DNA of 64,000 bases from Ehretia macrophylla (Eukaryota; Streptophyta; Magnoliopsida; Boraginales; Ehretiaceae), in contig CM075773.1 of NCBI GenBank assembly GCA_037974665.1, positions 16,668,146 through 16,732,145 of the forward strand. Direction: 5' to 3'. Position numbers and translations under genes: made by a program. Of this stretch, positions 10,064 to 22,344 are shown in pieces. The notes beneath the pieces are model-generated. The model searched no databases and was not told the DNA's origin. It was given only the letters and a program-made list of their open reading frames with translations. How positions within the stretch are numbered: position 1 is the stretch's first letter; each line of letters begins with the position of its first letter.

Positions 10064-10183
10064 GGGGGTGCAACACGAGGACTTCCCAGGGGGTCACCCA
10101 TCCTAGTACTACTCTCGCCCAAGCACACTTAACTTCGGAGTTCTGATGGGATCCGGTGCATTAGTGCTGGTATGATCGCACCC
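10064..10183 (-). rRNA. 5S rRNA: 5S rRNA, unit 15
   Basis: Short, G class. Single change C57T in the A box. The T4 run is broken (AACAGGG flank on the plus strand); T8 remains. Confidence 0.95.
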
Positions 10184-10740
10184 GTCATGTTGAGGACACA
10201 ATTCCTTTATGTGTTAACAGTTCATAGTCCCAGCCTAGAGATATGGCCCATTCAAAAGGTCCAATGGGCTTAACGACAACCCATCCGCTTCAACAACGCA
10301 GCATCCTCGTAATACGTGATATCGACGCATTGTAGGGTCCTCTAATGTGCCGCGAGTAAGTTTGTTGTCTTTTTAACAGCTCACGACGTACGATCCGGGA
10401 CGGAAAAACATAGCAAAAGAAGAAAAGTGGCCCGAAATTGATGAAAATGTTCGATTTTGAGCTCCGAAAAGGGCACGGCAAGCTAGCTACCTGCCCCCGT
10501 CGTAGAGCTCTCGGAGTGCTTTCCTTCGGTATGCTGTGCGCCGCGTAACTCCTTACGGATCAAAAGTTATGGGCACCGGGGCGACGGAGACCTGGTCACA
10601 AGCCCTACGCCCTCGGTTTGCAGGGCCAGCCTCCACGTGAAGAGAAGTTGTCTTGCCCAAGGTGCCGTGGGATTCGATAATAGAAATGTGGTGGGTAAAG
10701 TATTTTGGCAACGCTAACCGGAGCAAAAAAAATTGAACAG

Positions 10741-10860
10741 GGGGGTGCAACACGAGGACTTCCCAGGGGGTCACCCATCCTAGTACTACTTTCGCCCAAG
10801 CACTCTTAACTTCGGAGTTCTGATGGGATCCGGTGCATTAGTGCTGGTATGATCGCACCC
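10741..10860 (-). rRNA. 5S rRNA: 5S rRNA, unit 16
   Basis: Short, G class. Changes G70A (intermediate element) and C57A (A box). T4 run broken as in units 9 and 15. Confidence 0.94.
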
Positions 10861-11429
10861 GTCATGTTGAGGGCACAATTCCTTTATGTGTTAACGGTTC
10901 ACAGTCCCAGCCTAGAGATATGGCCCATTCAAAAGGCCCAATGGGCTTAACGACAACCCATCCGTTTCAACAACGCAGCATCCTCGCAAGACGTGATATC
11001 GACGCATTGTAGGGTCCTCTAATGTCCCGCGAGTAAGGTTGTCGTCCTTTTAACAGCTCACGACGTACGATCCGGGACGGAAAAACAGAGCAAAAGAAGA
11101 AAAGTGGCCCGAAACTGATGAAAACGTTCGATTTTGATCTCCGAAAAGGGCACGGCGAGTTAGCTACCTGCCCCCGTCGTAGAGCTCTCGGAGAGCTTTC
11201 CAACGGTATGTTGTGCGCCGCGTAACTCCTTACGGATCAAAAGTTATGGGCACCGGAGCGACGGAGACCTGGTCACAAGCCCTACGCCCTCGGTTTGCGG
11301 GCCCAGCCTCCACGTGAAGAGAAGTTGTCTTGCCCAAGGTGCCGTGGGATTCGATAATAGAAATGTGGTGGGTAAAGTATCTTGGCAACCCTAACCGGAG
11401 CAAAAAAAATTGAAAAAGGGGGTGCAAAA

Positions 11430-11549
11430 GGGGGTGCAACACGAGGACTTCCCAGGGGGTCACCCATCCTAGTACTACTCTAGCCCAAGCACGCTTAACT
11501 TCGGAGTTCTAATAGGATCCGGTGCATTAGTGCTGGTATAATCGCATCC
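11430..11549 (-). rRNA. 5S rRNA: 5S rRNA, unit 17 (long)
   Basis: Long unit. Changes G68T (intermediate element), C39T, C36T, C10T, G3A; the base before the start is also changed (C-1T). Combined hits on start and internal element suggest a weak or silent copy. Confidence 0.9.
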
Positions 11550-12117
11550 ATCATGTTGAGGGCACAATTCCTTTATGTGTTAACAGTTCCCAGTCCCAGC
11601 CTAGAGATATGGCCCATTCAAAAGGCCCAATGGGCTTAACGACAACCCATCCGCTTCAACAACGAAGCATCCTCGCAAGACGTGATATCGACGCATTGTA
11701 GGGTCCTCTAATGTGCCGCGAGTAAGGTTGTCGTCCTTTTAACAGCTCACGACGTACGATCCGGGACAGAAAAACAGAGCAAAAGAAGAAAAGTGGCCCG
11801 AAACTGATGAAAACGTTCGATTTTGAGCTCCAAAAAGGCACGACGAGCTAGCTACCTGCCCCCGTCGTAGAGTACTCGGAGAGCTTCCCAACGGTATGCT
11901 GTGCGCCGCGTAACTCCTTACGGATCAAAAGTTATGGGCACCGGAGCGACGGAGACCTGGTCACAAGCCCTACGCCCTTGGTTTGCGGGCCCAACCTCCA
12001 CGTGAAGAGAAGTTGTTTTGCCCAAGGTGACGTGGGATTCGATAATAGAAATGTTGTGGGTAAAGTATCTTGGCAACCCTAACCGAGGCAAAAAAAATTG
12101 AAAAAGGGGGTGCAAAA

Positions 12118-12237
12118 GGGGGTGCAAAACGAGGACTTCCCAGGGGGTCACCCATCCTAGTACTACTCTCGCCCAAGCACGCTTAACTTAAGAGTTCTGA
12201 TGGGATCCGGTGCATTAGTGCTGGTATGATCGCACCC
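12118..12237 (-). rRNA. 5S rRNA: 5S rRNA, unit 18 (long)
   Basis: Long unit with a one-base spacer deletion. Changes G110T, G48T, C47T. Confidence 0.93.
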
Positions 12238-12806
12238 GTCATGTTGAGGGCACAATTCCCTTATGTGTTAACGGTTCACAGTCCCAGCCTAGAGATATGG
12301 CCCATTCAAAAGGCCGAATGGGCTTAACGAAAACCCATCCGCTTCAACAACGCAGCATCCTCGCAAGACGTTATATCGACGCATTGTAGGGTCCTCTAAT
12401 GTGCCGCGAGTAAGGTTGTCGTCCTTTTTACAGCTCACGACGTACGATCCGGGACGGAAAAACAGAGCAAAAGAAGAAAAGTGGCCCGAAACTGATGAAA
12501 ACGTTCGATTTTGAGCTCCGAAAAGGGTACAGCGAGCTAGCTAGCTGCGCCCGTCGTAGAGCTCTCCGAGTGCTTTCCAACGGTATGTTGTGCGCCTCGT
12601 AACTCCTTACAGATCAAAAGTTATGGGCACCGGAGCGACGGAGACCTGGTCACAAGCCCTACGCCCTCGGTTTGCGGGCCCAGCCTCCACGTGAAGAGAA
12701 GTTGTCTTGCCCAAGGTGCCGTGGGATTCGATAATAGAAATGTGGTGGGTAAAGTATCTTGGCAACCCTAACCGGAGCAAAAAAAATTGAAAAAGGAGGT
12801 GCAAAA

Positions 12807-12926
12807 GGGGGTGCAACACGAGGACTTCCGAGGGGGTCACTCATCCTAGTACTACTTTCGCCCAAGCACGCTTAACTTCGGAGTTCTAATGGGATCCGGT
12901 GCATTAGTGCTGGTATGATCGCACCC
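12807..12926 (-). rRNA. 5S rRNA: 5S rRNA, unit 19 (long)
   Basis: Long unit. Changes G97C and G86A in the C box region, G70A in the intermediate element, and C39T. Confidence 0.92.
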
Positions 12927-13482
12927 GTCATGTTGAGGGCACAATTCCTTTATGTGTTAACGGTTCATAGTCCCAGCCTAGAGATATGGCCCATTCAAAA
13001 GGCCCAATGGGCTTAACGACAACCCATCCGCTTCAACAACGCAGCATCCTCGCAAGACGTGATATCGACGCATTGTAGGGTCCACTAATGTGCCGCGAGT
13101 AAGGTTGTCGTCCTTTTAACCGCTCACGACGTACGATCCGGGACGGAAAAACAGAGCAAAAGAAGAAAAGTGGCCCGAAACTGATAAAAACGTTCGATTT
13201 TGAGCTCCGAAAAGGGCACGGCGAGCTAGCTACCTACTCCCGTCGTAGAGCTCTCGGAGTGCTTTCCAACGGTATGCTGTGCGCCCGTAACTCCTTACGG
13301 ATCAAAAGTTATGGGCACCGGAGCGACGGAGACCTGGTCACAAGCCCTACGCCCTCGGTTTGCAGGCCCAGCCTCCACGTGAAGAAAAGTTGTCTTGCCC
13401 AAGGTGCCGTGGGATTCGATAATAGAAATGTGGTGGGTAAAGTATCTTGGCAACCCTAACCGGAGCAAAAAAAATTGAAAAG

Positions 13483-13602
13483 CGGGGTGCAACACGAGGA
13501 CTTCCCAGGGGGTCACCCATCGTAGTACTACTATCGCCCAAGCACGCTTAACTTCGGAGTTCTGATGGGATCCGGTGCATTTGTGCTGGTATGATCGCAC
13601 CC
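13483..13602 (-). rRNA. 5S rRNA: 5S rRNA, unit 20
   Basis: Short, C class, one base shorter than standard (spacer lacks a G in the conserved GCGCCGCGTAAC stretch). Changes C120G, G81C, G70T, T21A. Confidence 0.92.
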
Positions 13603-14171
13603 GTCATGTTGAGGACACAATTCCTTTAGGTGTTAACGGTTCAAAGTCCCAGCCTAGAGATATGGCCCATTCAAAAGGCCCAATGGGCTTAACGACAACC
13701 CATCCGCTTCAACAACGCAGCATCCTCGCAAGTCGTGATATCGACGCATTGTAGGGTCCTCTAATGTGCCGCGAGTAAGGTTGTCGTCCTTTTAACAGCT
13801 CACGACGTACGATCCGGGATAGAAAAACAGAGCAATTGTAGAAAAGTGGCCCGAAACTGATGAAAACGTTCAATTTTGAGCTTCGAAAAGGGCACGGCGA
13901 GCTAGCTACCTGCCCTCGTCGTAGAGCTCTCGGAGAGCTTTCCAACGGTATGCTGTGCGCCGCGTAACTCCTTACGGATCAAAAGTTATGGGCACCGGAG
14001 CGACGGAGACCTGGTCACAAGCCCTACGCCCTCGGTTTGCGGGCCCAGCCACCACGTGAAGAGAAGTTGTCTTGCCCAATGTGCCGTGGGATTCGATAAT
14101 AGAAATGTGGTGGGTAAAGTATCTTGGCAACCCTAACCGGAACAAAAAAAATTGAAAAAGGGGGTGCAAAA

Positions 14172-14291
14172 GGGGGTGCAACACAAGGACTTCCCAGGGG
14201 GTCACCCATCCTAGTACTACTCTCGCCCAAGCACGCTTAACTTCGGAGTTCTGATGGGATCCGGTGCATTAGTGCTGGTGTGATCGCACCC
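14172..14291 (-). rRNA. 5S rRNA: 5S rRNA, unit 21 (long)
   Basis: Long unit. Changes C107T and T12C. Spacer variants pair it with unit 13 (start offset 5474 bp). Confidence 0.94.
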
Positions 14292-14848
14292 GTCATGTTG
14301 AGGGCACAATTCCTTTATGTGTTAACGGTTCACAGTCCCAGCCTAGAGATATGGCCCATTCAAAAGGCCCAATGGGCTTAACGAAAACCCATCCGCTTCA
14401 ACAACGCAGCATCCTTGCAAGACGTGATATCGACGCATTGTAGCGTCCTCTAATGTGCCGCGAGTAAGGTTGTCATCCTTTTAACAGCTGACGACGTACG
14501 ATCCGGGACGGAAAAACAGAGCAAAAGTAGAAAAGTGGCCCGAAACTGATAAAAACGTTCGATTTTGAGCTCCGAAATGGGCACGGCGAGCTAGTTACCT
14601 TCCCCCGTTGTAGAGCTCTCAGAGAGCTTTCCAACGGTATGCTGTGCGCCGCGTAACTCCTTACGGATCAAAAGTTATGGGTACCGGAGCGACGGAGACC
14701 TCGTCACAAGCCCCACGCCCTCGGTTTGCGGGCCCAGCCTCCACGTGAAGAGAAGTTGTCTTGCCCAAGGTGCCGTGGGATTCGATAATAGAAATGTGGT
14801 GGGTAAAGTATCTTGGAAACCCTAACCGGAGCAAAAAAAATTGAGAAG

Positions 14849-14968
14849 GGGGGTGCAACACGAGGACTTCCTAGGGGGTCACCCATCCTAGTACTACTCT
14901 CGCCCAAGCTCGCTTAACTTCGGAGTTCTAATGGGATCCGGTGCATTAGTGCTGGTATGATCGCACCC
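14849..14968 (-). rRNA. 5S rRNA: 5S rRNA, unit 22
   Basis: Short, C class. Changes G97A, T59A (A box), C39T. The TTGGAAACCC and TTGAGAAGG flank variants match unit 5. Confidence 0.93.
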
Positions 14969-15525
14969 GTAATGTTGAGGGCACAATTCCTTTATGTGTT
15001 AACGATTCACAAACCTAGCCTAGAGAGATGGCCCATTCAAAAGGCCCATTGGGCTTAACGACAACCCATCCGCTTCAACAACGCAGCATCCTCGCAAGAC
15101 ATGATATCGACGCATTGTAGGGTCCTCTAATGTGCCGTAAGTAAGGTTGTCATCCTTTTAACATCTCATGATGTACGATCCGGGACGGAAAAACTGAGCA
15201 AAAGAAGAAAAATGGCCCGAAACTGATGAAAACGTTCAATTTTGATCTTCGAAAAGGGCACAGTGAGCTAGCAAGCTGCCCCCGTCGTAGAGCTTTCAGA
15301 GAGCTTTCCAACGGTATGCTGTGCGCTGCGTAACTGCTTACCAATCAAAAGTTATGGGCACCGGAGCGACGGAGACCTGGTCACATGCCCTACGCCCTCG
15401 GTTTGCGGGCCTAGCCTCCACGTGAAGAGAAGTTGTCTTGCCCAAGGTGCCGTGGGATTCGATAATAGAAATGTGGTGGGTAAAGTATCTTGGCAACCCT
15501 AACCGGAGCAAAAAAAATTGAAAAA

Positions 15526-15645
15526 GGGGGTGCAACACGAGGACTTCCCAGGGGGTCACCCATCCTAGTACTACTCTCGCCCAAGCACGCTTAATTTCGG
15601 AGTTCTGATGGGATCCGGTGCATTAGTGCTGGTATGATCGCACCC
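15526..15645 (-). rRNA. 5S rRNA: 5S rRNA, unit 23
   Basis: Short, C class, with an A5G5 flank (not A4G6), the form expected if one copy of the 12-bp duplication were lost. Single change G51A in the A box. Confidence 0.95.
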
Positions 15646-16198
15646 GTCATGTTGAGGGCACAATTCCTTTATGTGTTAACGGTTCACAGTCCCAGCCTAG
15701 AGATATGGCCCATTCAAAAGGCCCAATGGGCTTAACGACAACCCATCCGCTTCAACAACGCAGCATCCTCGTAAGACGTGATATCGACGCTTTGTATGGT
15801 CCTCTAATGTGCCGCGAGTAAGGTTGTCGTCCTTTTAACAGCTCACGACCTACGATCCGGGACGGAAAAACAAAGAAAAAGAAGAAAAGTGGCCCGAAAT
15901 TGATGAAAACGTTCGATTTTGAGCTCCGAAAAGGGCACGGCGAGCTAACTAGCTGCCCCCGTCGTAGAGCTCTGGGAGAGCTTTCCAACGGTATGCTGTG
16001 CGCCGCGTAACTCCTTACGGATCAAAAGTTATGGGCACCGGAGCGACGGAGACCTGGTCACAAGCCCTACGCCCTCGGTTTACGGGCCCAGCCTCCACGT
16101 GAAGAGAAGTTGTCTTGCCCAAGGTGCCGTGGGATTCGATAATAGAAATGCGGTGGGTAAAGTATCTTGGCAACCCTAACTGGAGCAAAAAAAATTGA

Positions 16199-16222
16199 AA
16201 AAGGGGGTGCAAAAGGGGGTGC
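16199..16222. repeat. 12-bp tandem duplication defining long units (reference, unit 24)
   Basis: AAAAGGGGGTGC occurs twice in tandem (16199-16210 and 16211-16222). The right copy includes the last 8 nt of the 5S gene. The left copy is an echo of the gene 3' end beyond a T4 run. All 32 long units carry this or a decayed version of it, which accounts for 689 versus 677 bp. Confidence 0.93.
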
Positions 16223-16334
16223 AACACGAGGACTTCCCAGGGGGTCACCCATCCTAGTACTACTCTCGCCCAAGCACGCTTAACTTCGGAGTTCTGATGG
16301 GATCCGGTGCATTAGTGCTGGTATGATCGCACCC
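16215..16334 (-). rRNA. 5S rRNA: 5S rRNA, unit 24 (long, consensus gene)
   Basis: Exact consensus gene with a perfect 12-bp duplication, the cleanest example of the long type. Confidence 0.97.
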
Positions 16335-16891
16335 GTCATGTTGAGGGCACAATTCCTTTATGTGTTAACGGTTCACAGTCCCAGCCTAGAGATATGGCCC
16401 ATTCAAAAGGCCTAATGGGCTTAACGACAACCCATCCTCTTCAACAACGCAGCATCCTCGCAAGACGTGATATCGACGCATTGTAGGGTCCTCTAATGTG
16501 CCGCGAGTAAGGTTGTTGTCCTTTTAACAGCTCACGACGTACGATCCGGGATGGAAAAACAGAGCAAAAGAAGAAAAGTGGCCCGAAACTGATGAAAACG
16601 TACGATTTTGATCTTCGAAAAGGGCACATCAAGCCAACTAGCTGCCCCCGTCGTAGAGCTCTCAGAGTGCTTTCCAACGGTATGCTGTGCGCCTCTTAAC
16701 TCCTTACGGATCAAAAGTTATGGGCACCGGAGCGACGGAGACCTGGTCACAAGCCCTACGCCCTCGGTTTACGAGCCCAGCCTCCACGTGAAGTGAAGTT
16801 GTCTTGCCCAAGGTGCCGTGGGATTCGATAATAGAAATGTGGTGGGGAAAATATCTTGGCAACGCTAACCGGAGCAAAAAAAATTGAAAAG

Positions 16892-17011
16892 GGGGGTACA
16901 ACACGAGGACTTCCCAGGGGGTCACCCATCCTAGTACTACTCTCGCCCAAGCACGCTTAACTTCGGAGTTCTGATGGGATCCGGTGCATTAGTGCTGGTA
17001 TGATCGCACCC
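16892..17011 (-). rRNA. 5S rRNA: 5S rRNA, unit 25
   Basis: Short, G class. Single change C114T in helix I, which turns a G-C pair with the 5' strand into a G-U pair. Confidence 0.95.
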
Positions 17012-17580
17012 GTCATGTTGAGGGCACAATTCCTTTATGTGTTAACGGTTCACAGTCCTAGCCTAGAGATATGGCCCATTCAAAAGGCCCAATGGGCTTA
17101 ACGACAACCCATCCGCTTCAACAACGCAGCATCCTCGCAAGACGTGATATCGACGCATTGTAGGGTCCTCTAATGTGCCGCGAGTAAGGTTGTTGTCCTT
17201 TTAACAGCTCACGACGTACGATCCGGGATGGAAAAACAGAGCAAAAGAAGAAAAGTGGCCCGAAACTGATGAAAACGTTCGATTTTGAGCTCCGAAAAGG
17301 GTACGGCGAGCTAGCTAGCTGCCCTCGTCGTAGAGCTCTCGGAGAGCTTTCCAACGGTATGCTGTGCGCCGCGTAACTCCTTACGGATCAAAAGTTATGG
17401 GCACCGGAGCGACGGAGACCTGGTCACAAGACCTACGCCCTCGGTTTGCGGGCCCAGCCTCCACTTGAAGAGAAGTTGTCTTGCCTAAGGTGCCGTGGGA
17501 TTCGATAATAGAAATGTGGTGGGTAAAGTATCTTGGCAACCCTAACCGGAGCAAAAAAAATTGAAAAAGGGGGTGCAAAA

Positions 17581-17700
17581 CGGGGAGTAACACGGGGACT
17601 TCCCAGGGGGTCACCCATCATAGTACTACTCTCGCCCAAGCACGCTTAACTTCGGAGTTCTGATGGGATCCGGTGCATTAGTGCTGGTATGATCGCACCC
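17581..17700 (-). rRNA. 5S rRNA: 5S rRNA, unit 26 (long)
   Basis: Long unit. Changes C120G, A115T, G113A, T106C, G81T: four of the five fall in the 3' end and weaken helix I. Confidence 0.91.
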
Positions 17701-18269
17701 GTCATGTTGAGGGCACAAGTCCTTTATGTGTTAACGGTTCACAGTCCCAGCCTAGAGATATGGCCCATTCAAAAGTCCCAATGGGCTTAACGACAACCCA
17801 TCCGCTTCAACAAGGCAGCATCCTCACAAGAAGTGATATCGACGCATTGTAGGGTCCTCTAATGTGCCGCGAGTAAGGTTGTCGTCCTTTGAACAGCTCA
17901 CGACGTACGATCCGGGACGGAAAAACAAAGCAAAAGAAGAAAAGTGGCCCGAAACTGATGAAAACGTTGGATTTTGAGCTCCAAAAAGGGCACGGCGAGC
18001 TAGCTACCTGCCCCCGTCGTAGAGCTCTCGGAGAGCTCTCCAACGGTATGCTGTGCGCCGCGTAACTCCTTACGGATCAAAAGTTATGGGCACCGGAGCG
18101 ACGGAGACCTGGTCACAAGCCCTACGCCCTCGGTTTACGGGCCCAGCCTCCACGTGAAGAGAAGTTGTCTTGCCCAAGGTGCCGTGGGATTCGATAATAG
18201 AAATGTGGTGGGTAAAGTATCTTGGCAACCCTAACCGGAGCAAAAAAAATTGAAAAAGGGGGTGCAAAA

Positions 18270-18389
18270 GGGGGTGCAACACGAGGACTTCCCAGGGGGT
18301 CACCCATCCTAGTACTACTCTCGCCCAAGCACGCTTAACTTCGGAGTTCTGATGGGATCCGGTGCATTAGTGCTTGTATGATCGCACCC
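18270..18389 (-). rRNA. 5S rRNA: 5S rRNA, unit 27 (long)
   Basis: Long unit. Single change C15A. Spacer variant GGTTTACGGGCC is shared with units 24, 43, 49, 60 and 62. Confidence 0.96.
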
Positions 18390-18946
18390 GTCATGTTGAG
18401 GGCACAATTCCTTTATGTGTTAACGGTTCACAGTCCCAGCCTAGAGATATGGCCAATACAAAAGGCCCAATGGGCTTTACGATAACCCATCCTATTCAAC
18501 AACGCAGCATCCTCGCAAGACGAGATATCGACGCATTGTAGGGTCCTCTAATGTGCCGCGAGTAAGGTTGTCGTCCTTTTAACAGCTCACGACGTACGAT
18601 CCGGTACGGAAAAACAGAGCAAAAGAAGAAAAGTAGCCCGAAACTGATGAAAACGTTCGATTTTGAACTCCGAAAAGGGCACGGCGAGCTAGCTAGCTGC
18701 CCCCGTCGTAGAGCTCTCGGAGAGCTTTCCAACGGTATGCTGTGCGCCGCGTAACTCCTTACGGATCAAACGTTATGGGCACCGGAGCGACGGAGACATG
18801 GTCACAAGCCCTACGCCCTCGGTTTGCGGGCCCAGCCTCCACATGAAGAGAAGTTGTCTTGCCCAAGGTGCCGTGGGATTCGATAATAGAAATGTGGTGG
18901 GTAAAGTATCTTGGCAACGCTAACCGGAGCAAAAAAAATTGAAAAT

Positions 18947-19066
18947 GGGGGTGCAACACGAGGACTTCCCAGGGGGTCACCCATCCTAGTACTACTCTCG
19001 CCCAAGCATGCTTAACTTCGGAGTTCTGATGGGATCCGATGCATTAGTGCTGGTATGATCGCACCC
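18947..19066 (-). rRNA. 5S rRNA: 5S rRNA, unit 28
   Basis: Short, G class, flank GAAAATGGGGG. Changes G58A (A box) and C28T. Upstream the plus strand reads CCCGTAATG instead of CCCGTCATG. Paired with unit 42 by several rare spacer variants. Confidence 0.94.
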
Positions 19067-19624
19067 GTAATGTTGAGGGCACAATTCCTTTATGTGTTAA
19101 CGGTTCACAGTCCCAGCCTAGAGATATGGCCCATTCAAAAGGCCCAATGGGCTTAACGACAACCCATCCGCTTCAACAACGTAGCATCCTCGCAAGACGT
19201 GATATCGACGCATTGTAGGGTCCTCTAATGTGCCGCAAGTAAGGTTGTCGTCCTTTTAACATCTCACGACATACGATCCGGGACGGAAAAACAGAGCAAA
19301 AGAAGAAAAGTGGCCCGAAACTGATGAAAACGTACGATTTTGATCTTCGAAAAGGGCACAGCGAGCTAGCTAGCTGCCCCCGTCGTAGAGCTCTCAGAGA
19401 GCTTTCCAACGGTATGCTTTGCGCCTCGTAACTCCTTACGGATCAAAAGTTATGGGCACCGGAGCGACGGAGACCTGGTCACAAGCCCTACGCCCTCGGT
19501 TTGCGGGTCCAGCCTCCACGTGAAGAGAAGTTGTCTTGCCCAAGGTGCCGTGGGATTCGATAATAGAAATGTGGTGGGTAAAGTATATTGGCAACGCTAA
19601 CCGGAGCAAAAAAAAATTGAAAAG

Positions 19625-19744
19625 GGGGGCGCAACCCGAGGACTTCCCAAGGGGTCACCCATGCTAGTACTACTCTCGCCCAAGCACGCTTAACTTCGGA
19701 GTTCTGATGGGATCCGGTGCATTAGTGCTGGTATGATCGCACCC
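19625..19744 (-). rRNA. 5S rRNA: 5S rRNA, unit 29
   Basis: Short, G class, one extra A in the A8 run (T9 terminator in RNA sense). Changes A115G, T109G, C95T, G82C. Confidence 0.92.
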
Positions 19745-20313
19745 GTCATGTTGAGGGCACAATTCCTTTATGTGTTAACGGTTCACAGTCCCAGCCTAGA
19801 GATATGGCCCATTCAAAAGGCCCAATGGGCTTAACGACAACCCATCCGCTTCAACAACGCAGCATCCTCGCAAGACTTGATATCGACGCATTTTAGGGTC
19901 CTCTAATGTGCCGCGAGTAAGGTTGTCGTCCTTTTAACAGCTCACGACGTACGATCGGGGATGGAAAAACAAAGCAAAAGAAGAAAAGTGGCCTGAAACT
20001 GATGAAAACGTTCGATTTTGAGCTCTGAAAAGGGCACGGCGAGCTAGCTAGCTTCCCCCGTCGTAGAGCTCTCGGAGAGCTTTCCAACAGTATGCTGTGC
20101 GCCGCGTAACTCCTTACGGATCAAAAGTTATGGGCACCGGAGCGACGGAGACCTTGTCACAAGCCCTGCGCCCTCGGTTTGCGGGCCCAGCCTCCACGTG
20201 AAGAGAAGTTGTCTTGCCCAAGGTGCCGTGGGATTCGATAATAGAAATGTGGTGGGTAAAGTATCTTGGAAACCCTAACCGGAGCAAAAAAAATTGAAAA
20301 AGGGGGTGCAAAA

Positions 20314-20433
20314 GGGGGTGCAACACGAGGACTTCCCAGGGGGTCACCCATCCTAGTACTACTCTCGCCCAAGCACGCTTAACTTCGGAGTTCTGATGGG
20401 ATCCGGTGCATTAGTGCTGGTATGATCGCACCC
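20314..20433 (-). rRNA. 5S rRNA: 5S rRNA, unit 30 (long, consensus gene)
   Basis: Exact consensus gene. Long unit. Spacer GGGGATGGAAAAACAAAGC is shared with unit 43. Confidence 0.97.
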
Positions 20434-20990
20434 GTCATGTTGAGGGCACAATTCCTTTATGTGTTAACGGTTCACAGTCCCAGCCTAGAGATATGGCCCA
20501 TTCAAAAGGCCCAATGGGTTTAACGACAAACCATCCTTTTCAACAACGCAGCATCCTCGCAAGACGTGATATCGACGCATTGTAGGGTCCTCTAATGTGC
20601 CGCGAGTAAGGTTGTCGTCCTTTTAACAGCTCACGACGTACGATCCGGGACGGAAAAACAGAGCAAAAGAAGAAAAGTGGCCCGAAACTGATGAAAACGT
20701 TCAATTTTGAGCTCCGAAAAGGGCACAGCAAGCTAGCTAGCTGCCCCCGTCGTAGAGCTCTCAGAGAGCTTTCCAACGGTATGCTGTGCGCCTCGTAACT
20801 CCTTACGGATCAAAACTTATGGGCACCGAAGCGACGGAGACCTGGTCACAAGCCCTACGCCCTCGGTTTGCGGGCCCAGCCTCCACGTGAAGAGAAGTTG
20901 TCTTGCCCAAGGTGCCGTGGGATTCGATAATAGAAATGTGGTGGGTAAAGTATCTTGGCAACCCTAACCGGAGCAAAAAAAATTGAAAAG

Positions 20991-21110
20991 GGGGGTGCAA
21001 CACTAGGACTTCCTAGGGGGTCACCCATCCTAGTACTACTCTCGCCCAAGCACTCTTAACTTCGGAGTTCTGATGGGATCCTGTGCATTAGTGCTCGTAT
21101 GATCGCACCC
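20991..21110 (-). rRNA. 5S rRNA: 5S rRNA, unit 31
   Basis: Short, C class. Changes C107A, G97A, C57A, C29A, C15G: the unit 7/32 trio plus two private changes. Confidence 0.92.
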
Positions 21111-21667
21111 GTCATGTTGAGGGCACAATTCCTTTATGTGTTAACGGTTCACAGTCCCAGCCTAGAGATATGGCCCATTCAAAAGGCCCAATGGGCTAAA
21201 CGACAACCCATCCGCTTCAGCAACGCAGCATCCTCGCAAGACGTGATATCGACGCATTGTACGGTCCTCTAATGTGCCGCGAGTAAGGTTGTCGTCCTTT
21301 TAACAGCTCACGACGTACGATCCGGGACGGAAAAACAGAGCAAAAGTAGAAAAGTGGCCCGAAACTGATGAAAACGTTCGATTTTGAGCTCCAAAAAGGG
21401 CACGGCGAGCTAGCTAGGTTTCCCCGTCGTAGAGCTCTCGGAGAGCTTTCCAACGGTATGCTGTGCGCCGCGTAACTCCTTACGGATCAAAAGTTATGGG
21501 CACCGGAGCGACGGAGACCTGGTCACAAGCCCTACGCCCTCGGTTTGCGGGCCTACCCTCCATGTGAAGAGAAGTTGTCTTGCCCAAGGTGCCGTGGGAT
21601 TCGATAATAGAAATGTGGTGGGTAAAGTATCTTGGCAACGCTAACCGGAGCAAAAAAAATTGAAAAG

Positions 21668-21787
21668 GGGGGTGCAACACGAGGACTTCCTAGGGGGTCA
21701 CCCATCCTAGTACTACTCTCGCCCAAGCACTCTTAACTTCGGAGTTCTGATGGGATCCTGTGCATTAGTGCTGGTATGATCGCACCC
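21668..21787 (-). rRNA. 5S rRNA: 5S rRNA, unit 32
   Basis: Short, G class. Gene identical to unit 7 (G97A, C57A, C29A), although the 3' marker differs (G versus C class), so gene and spacer have separate histories here. Confidence 0.93.
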
Positions 21788-22344
21788 GTCATGTTGAGGG
21801 CACAATTCCTTTATGTGTTAACGGTTCACAGTCCCAACCTAGTGATATGGCCCATTCAAAAGGCCCAATGGGCTTAACGACAACCCATCCGCTTCAACAA
21901 CGCAGCATCCTCGCAAGACGTGATATCGACGCATTGTAGGGTCCTCTAATGTGCCGCGAGTAAGGTTGTCGTCCTTTTAACAGCTCACGACGTACGATCC
22001 GGGACGGAAAAACAGAGCAAAAGAAGAAAAGTGGCCCGAAACTGATGAAAACGTTCGATTTTGAGCTCTGAAAAAGGCACGGCATGTTAGCTAGCTGCCC
22101 CCGTCGTAGAGCTCTCGGAGAGCTTTCCAACAGTATGCTGTGCGCCGCGTAACTGCTTACCAATCAAAAGTTCTGGGCACCGGAGCTACGGAGACCTGGT
22201 CCCAGGCCCAACGCACTCGGTTTGCGGGCCTAGCCTCTACGTGAAGAGAAGTTGTCATGCCCAAGGTGCTGTGGGATTCGATAATAGAAATGTGGTGGGT
22301 AAAGTATCTTGGCAACCCTAACCGGAGCAAAAAAAATTGAAAAA

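Larger units (their letters stand above)
9574..11514. repeat. Segmental duplication block A2 (units 15-17)
   Basis: Partner of 4800-6740. All three gene starts are displaced by exactly 4774 bp. Confidence 0.8.
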
